26,129 bases of DNA, from the NCBI GenBank assembly GCA_002441545.1, contig DJWL01000149.1, positions 1-26,129 of the forward strand, written 5' to 3'. The notes below the pieces were generated by a model. The model saw only the letters and a list, made by a program, of their open reading frames with translations, was not told the DNA's origin and searched no databases. Positions 6,356 through 15,089 of this stretch are shown here, piece by piece. The translations under genes and the position numbers were made by a program. The DNA is from Flavobacteriaceae bacterium UBA6231 (GTDB lineage Bacteria > Bacteroidota > Bacteroidia > Flavobacteriales > Flavobacteriaceae). The number at the start of each line of letters is the position of its first letter. The first letter of the stretch is position 1.

Positions 6356-9024
6356 TGATTGAAGAAAACGACGATTTGATAAATCCGCAAGGCGATACTA
6401 AAGAAACCATTACCAGAATTTCTGGAATGTATCAAGATTGGTTTTTAGATTATGCCTCGTATGTTATATTAGAACGTGCTGTACCCGCGATTGAAGATGG
6501 TTTTAAACCCGTTCAAAGGCGTATCATGCACTCTATGAAAGATTTAGATGATGGTCGTTATAATAAAGTAGCCAATATTGTTGGTCATACCATGCAATAT
6601 CATCCACATGGAGATGCTAGTATTGCAGACGCCATGGTGCAAATTGGTCAGAAAGATTTATTAATCGATACACAAGGTAACTGGGGAAATATATTAACAG
6701 GTGATAGCGCTGCCGCATCGCGTTATATTGAGGCACGCTTGTCCAAATTTGCTCTTGATGTCGTTTATAATCCAAAAATTACAGAATGGCAAGCATCTTA
6801 CGATGGGCGTAGAAAAGAACCAGTTAATTTACCGGTTATGTTTCCATTGCTATTGGCACAAGGTGGAGAAGGAATTGCGGTAGGATTATCAACTAAAATA
6901 TTGCCACATAATTTTATTGAGTTAATTGATGCTTCTGTAAAACATTTAAAAGGAAAAGGTTTTACCTTATTTCCAGATTTTCCAACAGCTGGAATTATTG
7001 ATGTTAGTGATTATAAAGATGGTTTGCGTGGAGGAAGAATTCGCGTTAGAGCCAAAATATCTCAACTAGATAAAAGTACATTGGTTATTACAGAAATACC
7101 TTTTGGAACCAATACAACATCCCTTATAGATTCTATTTTAAAAGCCAATGATAAGGGCAAAATAAAAATTAAAAAGATTGAAGACAACACCGCTGCCGAT
7201 GTTGAAATTTTAGTGCATTTGCCTTCAGGGATTTCACCTGATAAAACCATAGATGCTTTGTATGCATTTACAAGTTGTGAGAGTTCTATCTCGCCTTTAG
7301 GATGTGTTATTGAAGATAATAGGCCTTTGTTTATTGGTGTTACTGAGATGCTGAAGCGTTCAACAGATAACACGGTTCAACTTCTAAAAAGTGATCTTGA
7401 AATTAAATTAGACGAGTTTGAAGAACAATGGCATTTTGCATCGTTAGAACGCATCTTTATTGAAAACAGAATTTATCACGATATTGAAGAAGAGGAAACT
7501 TGGGAAGGTGTTATTAATGCTATTGATAAAGGATTAAAGCCACACATTCAACATTTAAAGCGTGCCATAACTCAAGAAGATATTGAGCGTTTAACAGAAA
7601 TAAAAATCAAACGTATTTCAAAATTTGATATTGATAAAGCACAACAAAAAATTGAAGCTTTAGAAGATCAGATTGCACAGGTTAAACATCATTTAGAAAA
7701 TCTTATTGATTATGCCATAGCCTATTTTACTCGATTAAAAAAGGATTATGGTGCTGGCAGAGAGCGTAAAACAGAAATACGTACTTTTGATGATGTAGAT
7801 GCTACAAAAGTGGTGATTCGTAACACCAAGCTTTATGTTAATAAAGAAGAAGGGTTTGTTGGTACTTCACTTAAAAAAGACGAATATGTTTGCGATTGCA
7901 GTGATATTGATGATATTATTGTTTTTACAAAAGAGGGTAAGATGATTATCACTAAAGTTGATGCTAAAACCTTTGTTGGAAAAGATATTATTCATGTTGA
8001 GGTTTTTGATAAGAAAGATAATCGTACCATTTATAATTTAATTTACAGAGATGGATCAAAAGGCCCATCGTATATAAAACGTTTTGCAGTTACCAGTATC
8101 ACCAGAGATAAGGAATACGATTTAACTAACGGAAGTAAAGGCTCAACAATTTTATATTTTTCAGCAAATCCAAATGGTGAAGCAGAAGTAATTACCGTTC
8201 TTTTAAGGCAAGTAGGCAGTATTAAAAAACTTAAATGGGATTTAGATTTTGCTGATATTTTAATAAAAGGAAGAAACTCTAAAGGAAATCTAGTTACAAA
8301 GTACTCAATTAAAAAGATTGAACTTAAAGAAAAAGGTATTTCTACATTAAAACCAAGAAAAATATGGTTTGATGATTCTGTTCAACGCTTAAATGTAGAT
8401 GGAAGAGGTGAGTTAATAGGGGAGTTTAGAGGCGAAGACAGATTACTAATTATTACTCAGTCAGGTGCTATAAAAACCATTTTACCTGAACTTACTACGC
8501 ATTTTGAGGATGATATGATAGTGCTTGAAAAATGGCTTCCTAAAAAACCTATTTCAGCAGTGTATTATGATGGTGAAAAAGAGCGTTATTTTGTAAAACG
8601 TTTCTTGATTGAGAATGAAAACAAAGAAGAGATTTTTATTTCTGAACATCCAAAATCACAATTAGAAATTGTCTCAACCGACTGGATTCCTAGAGCAGAA
8701 GTTGTTTTTGCTAAAGAACGCGGTAAAGATCAAAAAGACAATATTGAAATAAACATTGAAAATTTTATAGCAATAAAAGGCATTAAAGCACTTGGAAATC
8801 AATTAACAACTGAAAAGGTTAAGCAAATAAATCTGCTTGAACCTTTGCCTTATGAAGCTCCAGAAGAGATTCATGCAGATGAATTGGAGGTTGTTGATGA
8901 AGAAACAATTGAATCTGAAGAAAATGATGAAATGCCTGTCACAAAAGATTTGAATCCAAATGATTCAATAAATGATTCGAATGATTCAGATATTGATGAT
9001 AAGGGACAAATAACCTTGTTTTAG
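6355..9024 (+). CDS. parC: DNA topoisomerase IV subunit A
   Basis: An 889-aa type IIA topoisomerase breakage-reunion subunit. The winged-helix region has QRRIMHSM (54-61), HPHGDASI (83-90) and the catalytic tyrosine in AASRYIEAR (Y124). A tower and long coiled region (about 350-455) are followed by a beta-pinwheel C-terminal domain lacking a clear GyrA box (QRRGGKG), which, with the parE neighbour, supports ParC over GyrA. The family acts with ParE in decatenation. The final 40 residues are acidic and low complexity (NDSINDSNDSDIDD) and end GQITLF, a match to the sliding-clamp binding pattern. The residue equivalent to E. coli GyrA Ser83/ParC Ser80 is Ala88, with the downstream acid kept as Asp92. 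Its stop is 11 bp from that of the convergent terC gene. Confidence 0.95.
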   Translation: MIEENDDLINPQGDTKETITRISGMYQDWFLDYASYVILERAVPAIEDGFKPVQRRIMHSMKDLDDGRYNKVANIVGHTMQYHPHGDASIADAMVQIGQKDLLIDTQGNWGNILTGDSAAASRYIEARLSKFALDVVYNPKITEWQASYDGRRKEPVNLPVMFPLLLAQGGEGIAVGLSTKILPHNFIELIDASVKHLKGKGFTLFPDFPTAGIIDVSDYKDGLRGGRIRVRAKISQLDKSTLVITEIPFGTNTTSLIDSILKANDKGKIKIKKIEDNTAADVEILVHLPSGISPDKTIDALYAFTSCESSISPLGCVIEDNRPLFIGVTEMLKRSTDNTVQLLKSDLEIKLDEFEEQWHFASLERIFIENRIYHDIEEEETWEGVINAIDKGLKPHIQHLKRAITQEDIERLTEIKIKRISKFDIDKAQQKIEALEDQIAQVKHHLENLIDYAIAYFTRLKKDYGAGRERKTEIRTFDDVDATKVVIRNTKLYVNKEEGFVGTSLKKDEYVCDCSDIDDIIVFTKEGKMIITKVDAKTFVGKDIIHVEVFDKKDNRTIYNLIYRDGSKGPSYIKRFAVTSITRDKEYDLTNGSKGSTILYFSANPNGEAEVITVLLRQVGSIKKLKWDLDFADILIKGRNSKGNLVTKYSIKKIELKEKGISTLKPRKIWFDDSVQRLNVDGRGELIGEFRGEDRLLIITQSGAIKTILPELTTHFEDDMIVLEKWLPKKPISAVYYDGEKERYFVKRFLIENENKEEIFISEHPKSQLEIVSTDWIPRAEVVFAKERGKDQKDNIEINIENFIAIKGIKALGNQLTTEKVKQINLLEPLPYEAPEEIHADELEVVDEETIESEENDEMPVTKDLNPNDSINDSNDSDIDDKGQITLF

Positions 9025-9035
9025 CTTTTAATCAC

Positions 9036-9830
9036 TTAATCTTTTTTAGAATTTTTATCAATTCTAAAACTCAGAAATTCAACAAATAATGAGAAGGCTA
9101 TGGCAAAATATAAATAGCCTTTTGGAATAGCACCAACCATATTTCCAAATAATTTAGTGTGCGATAAATGAGCGGCTTCAGTTATTAGCATAAAACCAAT
9201 TAATATTAAAAAGGCTAACCCTAAAAGCTGCATACTTGGATGCGTGTCAATAAACTTTCTAATTGGATTTGCAAACCCTATCATGATTCCTATTGAAATA
9301 ACCACGGCAATAATCATTAAAACTAAATTGTAATTATGATTTTCATGTAATCCATTAGTCATGCCTACAGCCGTTAAAATAGAATCTATGGAGAATATAA
9401 AATCAATAATTAAAATTTGAACAATAGCTTGCGATAAGGATTTTATTTTTTTTCCTTTCAATTCATTTTCATCTTGTTTTGGAGATTCTACTTTCTCATG
9501 AATTTCAGAAGTGCTTTTATAAATTAAAAACAAGCCTCCTCCAAACAAAATAATAGATTGCCAACTTATGGCAACATGAAACCAACTGGTTTCTATAGTA
9601 TAAAATGGATCTTTTAAGCTAACCAAAAAGGAAACAAAAAACAGAAGTATAATACGCTGAACCATAGCGAATAATAATCCAATATTTGTGGCTTTACTAC
9701 GTTGGTTCTCGGGTAATTTATTGGCAGCAATTGAAATAAACACAATATTGTCGATTCCTAAGATAATCTCTAAAAACGTTAAGGTAAGCAGAGCCATTAT
9801 GGCATCACTTGTAAATAAAAAGTCTAACAT
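9036..9830 (-). CDS. TerC-family integral membrane protein
   Basis: A 264-aa membrane protein with about seven hydrophobic helices. Two copies of the family's acidic motif are visible in membrane segments: EIILGIDN (21-28) and, in the second half, DFIFSIDS. These acidic residues are the proposed metal-coordinating positions. TerC/YgdQ/Alx proteins are linked to tellurite resistance and, for several members, to manganese export that supplies or protects extracytoplasmic metalloenzymes. A charged loop (SPKQDENELKGKKIK) separates the halves. It is convergent with parC and downstream of miaA (52-bp gap), likely as the last gene of the long minus-strand run. Substrate not determined here. Confidence 0.88.
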   Translation of the reverse strand: MLDFLFTSDAIMALLTLTFLEIILGIDNIVFISIAANKLPENQRSKATNIGLLFAMVQRIILLFFVSFLVSLKDPFYTIETSWFHVAISWQSIILFGGGLFLIYKSTSEIHEKVESPKQDENELKGKKIKSLSQAIVQILIIDFIFSIDSILTAVGMTNGLHENHNYNLVLMIIAVVISIGIMIGFANPIRKFIDTHPSMQLLGLAFLILIGFMLITEAAHLSHTKLFGNMVGAIPKGYLYFAIAFSLFVEFLSFRIDKNSKKD

Positions 9831-9882
9831 TGAAATTTTTAAGAAGTTTTATCAAAAATAGTAAAAAATAGTAGTACAGAAT

Positions 9883-10794
9883 TCATTGTTGCTTAATTTT
9901 AGCGTTTAATTCTGAAATAATTTTTTCAATTGAGATTTCATAATCAAACCACAAAATTGTTTGGTCTTTTCTAAACCAGGTTAATTGTCTTTTTGCAAAA
10001 CGGCGAGTATTTTTTTTTATTTCAGAAATTGCAAAATCTAGGGTCCAGTTACCATCAAAATAATTAAATAATTCTTTATAGCCAACGGTATTTAAAGCGT
10101 TTAACGCTTTGTAAGGATATAAAGTTTTAGCTTCGTTCACCAAACCTTGTTGAATCATTAGGTCAACACGCATATTGATACGGTTATATATAATTTCTCT
10201 ATCGGCTGTTAATCCAAGTGTGATTGTTTTAAAGTCTCTTTTGGCTTTATTTTTATTTAAAAAGGATGAATATGGTTTTCCAGTTCCAATACAAATTTCT
10301 AGAGCTCTTATAACTCTGTGAGGATTGTCAATGGCAATTGAATTATAACTTTGAATATCTAATGTTTTAAGTTGTTCTTGTAAGTAAGAGATGCCCTTTG
10401 CTTCAAAATCTTTATTTAATTGAACTCTAATGCTATCGTCAACTATAGGAAAATCATCCAATCCATTTGTAATAGCGTCCACATAAAGGCCAGAGCCACC
10501 AACCATTATAACAATATCATGGGTTTTAAATAATGTATTTAGAGTTTGTATAGCATCATCTTCAAAAGCACCAACATTATAATCATCTTGAATTGATTTA
10601 TGATGAATGAAATGATGTTGAGCTGCATTCAATTCTTCAGCAGAAGGGGCTGCTGTTCCAATAGTCATTTCTTTAAAAAACTGTCTTGAATCTGCTGAAA
10701 ATATTTCAGTTTTAAAATGTTGAGCAAGTTTAATACTCAAAGAAGTTTTGCCAATGGCTGTTGGTCCAACAATAGAGATAAGATATTTACTCAT
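9883..10794 (-). CDS. miaA: tRNA dimethylallyltransferase
   Basis: A 303-aa MiaA of normal length. It has the P-loop GPTAIGKT (10-17), the DSRQ motif (35-38, in FSADSRQFFKEMTIGTAAPS), VGGSGLYVDA (98-107), and PHRVIRALE, with the C-terminal RRFAKRQLTWFRKD that contacts the anticodon arm. The enzyme transfers the dimethylallyl group from DMAPP to N6 of A37 in tRNAs reading codons that begin with U. The ATG at 10794 lies inside the end of the upstream channel gene (8-nt overlap), so the two are probably translated from one message; no functional link between them is evident. Confidence 0.96.
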   Translation of the reverse strand: MSKYLISIVGPTAIGKTSLSIKLAQHFKTEIFSADSRQFFKEMTIGTAAPSAEELNAAQHHFIHHKSIQDDYNVGAFEDDAIQTLNTLFKTHDIVIMVGGSGLYVDAITNGLDDFPIVDDSIRVQLNKDFEAKGISYLQEQLKTLDIQSYNSIAIDNPHRVIRALEICIGTGKPYSSFLNKNKAKRDFKTITLGLTADREIIYNRINMRVDLMIQQGLVNEAKTLYPYKALNALNTVGYKELFNYFDGNWTLDFAISEIKKNTRRFAKRQLTWFRKDQTILWFDYEISIEKIISELNAKIKQQ

Positions 10795-11638
10795 GGTTTA
10801 ATTTATGACCACAATTGTAACAAAACTCTGCATTGTCTTTATGTTTTTCAGCAGAACAGTTAGGACAAGATTGCGTATTAAGATGCACATCATTTTTTTT
10901 AGAATCTTCTTTATTTTTACTTAGGCTTGTATATTCAGCAGAAACAATACCCGTTGGAACAGCTATAATGCCATAACCTAAAATCATCACTAATGAAGCA
11001 ATAAATTGACCTAATGGCGTTTGTGGTGCTATATCTCCAAATCCAACAGTTGTAAGAGTAACGATGCACCAATAGACACTTTTAGGAATATTTGTAAACC
11101 CGTTTTCTTCACCTTCAATCATGTACATAATAGTTCCTAAAATGATTGCAACAATAACTACTGCAAATAAAAACACAGATATTTTGGCCCGACTTGCTTT
11201 TAGGGCAGACATTAAATTATTTGATGCACCCAAATAACGAGCTAATTTCAAAATCCTAAAAATTCTTAAAAGGCGTAAAGCCCTTAAAGCAACTAAAGCA
11301 TGTGTTCCTGTAAATAAAATTGAAAGGTATTTTGGAATGGTTGATAACAAATCAATAATTCCATAAAAGCTTGTGATATAATGTAAAGGCTTTTTTACAG
11401 TAATAATTCTGGCAATATATTCAATACTAAAAAGAATGGTTATAATCCATTCGCTTATATTTAAAATATCATGGTATTTTGAATCGATGCTTTTAACGCT
11501 TTCAAGCATCACCAAAACAATACTGGCAATAATAGTAATGAGTAATACAATATCAAATAATTTTCCTGCGGGTGTATCGGCTTCATAAATAATTTCATGA
11601 AGTTTTACTTTCCAATGTCTTTTAGATGTATTACTCAT
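10787..11638 (-). CDS. Voltage-gated-type K+ channel (ion transporter) with C-terminal zinc ribbon
   Basis: A 283-aa six-helix channel subunit. S4 is plain: arginines or lysines every third residue in RALRLLRIFRILKLARYL (R119-R134). The pore loop has the potassium selectivity filter TTVGFGD (196-202), followed by S6. The protein is the size of prokaryotic Kv channels such as KvAP-type proteins. After S6 come a charged linker and a zinc-ribbon pair, CPNC (258-261) and CYNC (273-276), which is not part of the channel fold and may be a regulatory or tetramer-stabilising metal site. Located between the DUF3857 gene (25 bp) and miaA (8-nt overlap). Confidence 0.92.
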   Translation of the reverse strand: MSNTSKRHWKVKLHEIIYEADTPAGKLFDIVLLITIIASIVLVMLESVKSIDSKYHDILNISEWIITILFSIEYIARIITVKKPLHYITSFYGIIDLLSTIPKYLSILFTGTHALVALRALRLLRIFRILKLARYLGASNNLMSALKASRAKISVFLFAVVIVAIILGTIMYMIEGEENGFTNIPKSVYWCIVTLTTVGFGDIAPQTPLGQFIASLVMILGYGIIAVPTGIVSAEYTSLSKNKEDSKKNDVHLNTQSCPNCSAEKHKDNAEFCYNCGHKLNHE

Positions 11639-11663
11639 GTATTAAAGATATGAAAAAAGAATA

Positions 11664-13625
11664 TTAAATTTTCTGAATTACTAATAGCGAGTTTTTTTGA
11701 ACATCAACAATCTTGCTCATAAATTCCTTTAAATACGGATAATATTCTGGAGCATAAATGGATTCTTTAAAAACAATTTTCATTGTCAAATTTACAGATC
11801 CGTCTAAAACCTTGGTTGAAAATGAAATTTGCCCTGTGTTATTTGGAAGCCCTATCAAGACATCTTTTGGCTGTTCTATAACTTTATAATTGTTGTCTAA
11901 ATTGAGCTTTAAAATATATACATAGGAGTCTTTAAAACCAAAATCGATAGGATATGTTCTTTCTTGAAGTTTGAAAGGATTTTCATGAAAGAATACTTTA
12001 AAAAAGGGGTTTAGATAAAAAGTCTCACTTGAGTTTTCATTTTTATATTCTATTTGATAAGATTCTGTAAAATCTGTGCTGTTTTTTTCATCACTAGTAA
12101 CATTATGGTCAAATATTTCTAAGAAAGGTGATTTGTTTTCAAGGTCTTTTACATAAGCTTCTTTATTTGAAAAATAAGCTTTTTTAGAATTTAAAGCGTG
12201 ATAACCATTCGTCCTGATTTTTACATTTCCAATGACACCTTGTTCTTTGTCAAGTTTAAGTTCAGCATTAAATAAAGTATATGATGAACTTTGGGGTTCA
12301 ATATCAATCCATTCACTTCCACTTTTGAAATCTAATAAACGACCATATTGATTTAAACATCTAAACGGAATATCACCAAAGTTTAAATAATTGTCTGTTG
12401 CGTCTAATAAATACTTTTTATTATCTATAGTTGCTTGTACAATTAAATAATTAAACTCAGAAATAACAGGAAATAATTTTGTAGCAAACCCATTATTTCT
12501 TGTGGAAAGTAAAACAGGTTTAACATCAATATTTGATTCCTTTAAAAGGTTGTGAAGTAAGATGTTTATTGATGAAACATTACCTGATTTGTTTTTAATT
12601 AAGTCTTTTACAGAAACATCTTTAAAAATTTTATACTCCTCATTCCATGTGTAATTATTTTGTACATATTGATAAATTAAAGTAGCTTTTTTTAAAATAT
12701 CTGGTTCATTTATAATTTCAGGAGATAATAACTCTTCAATTTTTATGGATTTTGATAATTGCCTGCCAATATTTTCATCTGTTCTTAATTCATCATCAAC
12801 ACTTTTCCACGTTTTAGCATAGTTTTTTACTAATCCATTAAAATCTTTAAAAGTTCTTAATTCATACTCAATTCTTCCTAAATAATTGCTTTTTGTAGTC
12901 ATGTAATCTTCCTCAATAAAGGCCGGAATATCTTTCATGGCATAAATTGAATTTGAACAATCGGCTACTCCTCCGTTAAAAGATGTTAAGCAGCCTTTCT
13001 TTATTTCGGATTCATTAACACTAAGTTTATTAGCACCAATAAGTTTTATGTTATAATCCCAATTACCAGGAATGCTTGTTCTGTATTCACTATATAGTTT
13101 AGGAATGTCATCTTGAAAATTCCAGCCTTTATAGTTGAACATAAATGGAGATATAATAGTGTAACTATATGTGATGACAGAACCTTCTTTAATGTTAGGT
13201 AAAGTGAATTTTATAAGTTTATGGTTTTCATCGTATTTCTCTTCAAAAACATCTTTTTTACTAAGAGATGTTTTAACAACATTACCATTAATTAAATTAT
13301 AAGTGGTGGCAAAAATATTTGTTACTTTTTCTTCACTACGTTCATTATTGTAAAGGTGTATAGTTATTGTGGCATTATCGAAACCATTTTGGTTTAATAT
13401 CTTGATTTTCTTCTGGATTTCAGTTCTTAGATCGTATTCGCTTTTGTCAACATAACTATTACCATGTTCATATATTACTAAGGCATTGGCTGTAGAGTCT
13501 TTTGCAAAAGTTTTGGTTTTGATATCATCTAGTGTTACGATATAACTTTCAGAATTATAACTTTCTTGTGAAAAACCGAATATATTAATTAATAAAAATA
13601 GTAGAGTAGAAATGCTTGTTTTCAT
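11664..13625 (-). CDS. Exported DUF3857/transglutaminase-like protein, probably catalytically inactive
   Basis: A 653-aa protein with an N-terminal signal peptide (MKTSISTLLFLLINIFGFSQ). Residues about 50-210 fit DUF3857 (a beta-sandwich with LPNIKEGSVITYSYTI), and about 300-410 fit a transglutaminase-like core (KKATLIYQYVQNNYTWNEEY, LLDATD). In active family members the core has a GDC-type motif; here it reads SGNVSSIN, so the nucleophile position is Val350. The His position falls in FNYLIV and is Tyr or Asn, while the Asp (D408) remains. This is a pseudo-transglutaminase, a common state in Bacteroidetes copies. The last 200 residues form a beta-rich domain. It probably works in the periplasm; the role is unknown. 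It lies 3 bp downstream of the exonuclease gene. Confidence 0.85.
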   Translation of the reverse strand: MKTSISTLLFLLINIFGFSQESYNSESYIVTLDDIKTKTFAKDSTANALVIYEHGNSYVDKSEYDLRTEIQKKIKILNQNGFDNATITIHLYNNERSEEKVTNIFATTYNLINGNVVKTSLSKKDVFEEKYDENHKLIKFTLPNIKEGSVITYSYTIISPFMFNYKGWNFQDDIPKLYSEYRTSIPGNWDYNIKLIGANKLSVNESEIKKGCLTSFNGGVADCSNSIYAMKDIPAFIEEDYMTTKSNYLGRIEYELRTFKDFNGLVKNYAKTWKSVDDELRTDENIGRQLSKSIKIEELLSPEIINEPDILKKATLIYQYVQNNYTWNEEYKIFKDVSVKDLIKNKSGNVSSINILLHNLLKESNIDVKPVLLSTRNNGFATKLFPVISEFNYLIVQATIDNKKYLLDATDNYLNFGDIPFRCLNQYGRLLDFKSGSEWIDIEPQSSSYTLFNAELKLDKEQGVIGNVKIRTNGYHALNSKKAYFSNKEAYVKDLENKSPFLEIFDHNVTSDEKNSTDFTESYQIEYKNENSSETFYLNPFFKVFFHENPFKLQERTYPIDFGFKDSYVYILKLNLDNNYKVIEQPKDVLIGLPNNTGQISFSTKVLDGSVNLTMKIVFKESIYAPEYYPYLKEFMSKIVDVQKNSLLVIQKI

Positions 13626-13628
13626 GTT

Positions 13629-14993
13629 TTAATCGAGGCTAATTATTTTCAATCGTTTATTTCTTCTCATATAGCTTTGAATGATATGTTGGGTGTCTCT
13701 ATTATTTTCCATTGGAGTAATAAAAGACTTTAAAACATCTACATTATTTATTTGATAGTTTAAGTTGAAAAAACCAATACCTTTAAAAACACCATTTTCA
13801 ATATAGATAGCGCTGCGTTCATCAATATCACGACCTCTATCAATAATAACCATATTTTTATTTTTATAGCTGTTTTTATTTATAAATTCCTCGACACGTT
13901 TATTATAATCTTCAGCAAATTCTTTGCCTATACAGGCACCATGACACTCTTTTATATCGTATTTAAAGCAACTGCTTTTTGTTTTGTATATACCTGTGAG
14001 TTTTTGACATAAATTGTAATCTTCGATAGCTTTTAAAATAAAACTTTTTGCACTATCTCTATTACTAAAGGTTGTGATTGGCTTTTTTCTGCCGTCAACT
14101 TTATCGATTTTTAAATTGATATAATCATTCTCATCAACAAAACTATATAAGGCATGAGTAAAAACAGTTCTTCTTAAAGCACGGTTGAAAATGGGTTTAT
14201 TGCGCTTTATTTCTTCACTTTCTTTTAGCAATGCTACCAACTCACTTCCTGTAGCTTCATAAGTTACAGCAGTGGCTTGAATTTGAATTTTTTTTGATTT
14301 GTGATTGGTATTGGTAAAATGCTGATTGATGCGCTTTTTTATATTATTGCTTTTTCCAATATAGATAATCTCGCCATCTGCTTTATGAATGTAATAAACA
14401 CCTGTTGCTGAAGGCATTTTTTCAATAATATCAATATGTCTGGGTTCTAATTGTAGTTTCGGACTTAGTCTAATAGATTTTTGTATAATTTTTTTCGTGG
14501 AATCTTTATCAAGCAACATTTTAAATAATTTAACTGTTGCCAAAGCATCACCATTAGCACGATGTCTGTCTGTTACAGGAATACCAAGTGAGCGTACTAA
14601 TTTTCCTAAACTGTATGAAGCTTGATCAGGAATTAACGACTTAGCCAATTCAACAGTACAAAGTGTTTCTCTATTAAAATCAAAACCTAAACGTCTGAAT
14701 TCTGTTACTAAAATACGGTAATCAAATTGAGCATTGTGAGCTACTAAAATACAATCATCTGTAATTTCAACAATACGTTTTGCAACTTCATAAAACTTAG
14801 GGGCATTACGCAACATGCTGCTATTGATTCCTGTAAGATTTACAACAAAAGGCTGAATTTCTCGCTCAGGATTAATAAGACTTATAAATTGATCAACAAC
14901 TTGGTGACCATCATATTTATAGATTGCAATTTCTGTAATGCCTTCTTCATTATATTTGCCTCCAGTAGTTTCTATGTCTAATATTGCGTACAA
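13629..14993 (-). CDS. DnaQ-like exonuclease fused to UvrC N-terminal GIY-YIG region
   Basis: A 454-aa fusion. Residues 1-160 are a DEDDh 3'-5' exonuclease of the PolC/epsilon type: DIETTG (D6, E8), HNAQFD (D91), and HRANGDA (H144, D149). Residues about 193-275 are a GIY-YIG nuclease (GVYYI 198-202, YIGKSNNIKKR 211-221, E251). After that, C329, C342, C350 and C354 show spacing 13/8/4, very close to the iron-sulfur cysteines of UvrC (CFKYDIKECHGAC versus the UvrC motif), so a [4Fe-4S] site is likely. The RNase H-like half and HhH of UvrC are missing. It resembles the Cho-type or epsilon-UvrC fusion proteins and is probably a DNA repair nuclease cutting 3' of a lesion. Downstream of yggS, separated by a 96-bp gap with a REP-like hairpin. 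Confidence 0.9.
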   Translation of the reverse strand: MYAILDIETTGGKYNEEGITEIAIYKYDGHQVVDQFISLINPEREIQPFVVNLTGINSSMLRNAPKFYEVAKRIVEITDDCILVAHNAQFDYRILVTEFRRLGFDFNRETLCTVELAKSLIPDQASYSLGKLVRSLGIPVTDRHRANGDALATVKLFKMLLDKDSTKKIIQKSIRLSPKLQLEPRHIDIIEKMPSATGVYYIHKADGEIIYIGKSNNIKKRINQHFTNTNHKSKKIQIQATAVTYEATGSELVALLKESEEIKRNKPIFNRALRRTVFTHALYSFVDENDYINLKIDKVDGRKKPITTFSNRDSAKSFILKAIEDYNLCQKLTGIYKTKSSCFKYDIKECHGACIGKEFAEDYNKRVEEFINKNSYKNKNMVIIDRGRDIDERSAIYIENGVFKGIGFFNLNYQINNVDVLKSFITPMENNRDTQHIIQSYMRRNKRLKIISLD

Positions 14994-15025
14994 AAAGTGT
15001 TTATTCGTTTATCTGTTTTTTGTTT

Positions 15026-15057
15026 CATTGCGAGACTTTTTTTAAGTCGTGGCAATC
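15026..15057. repeat. REP-like inverted repeat (CATTGCGAG...GGCAATC type)
   Basis: ATTGCGAGACTT (15027-15038) and AAGTCGTGGCAAT (15044-15056) form a long imperfect hairpin with a T-rich loop; the outer ATTGC/GCAAT and inner GACTT/AAGTC arms pair exactly. Sequences of the form CATTGCGAG...GGCAATCT are recurrent intergenic repeats in Bacteroidetes genomes (recalled, not checked). It occupies the gap between yggS and the exonuclease gene, which are transcribed across it, and may act as an mRNA-stabilising or partial terminator structure. Confidence 0.55.
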
Positions 15058-15089
15058 TATTTAATTTATTTCAAATGTTCTTTTGAAAC

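Noticed and set aside
9044..9069. Perfect 10-bp inverted repeat TTTTAGAATT/AATTCTAAAA as terminator of parC or terC
   Set aside because: It lies inside the terC coding end and has no U tract after the stem on either strand; all-AT arms of this kind are expected in such DNA.
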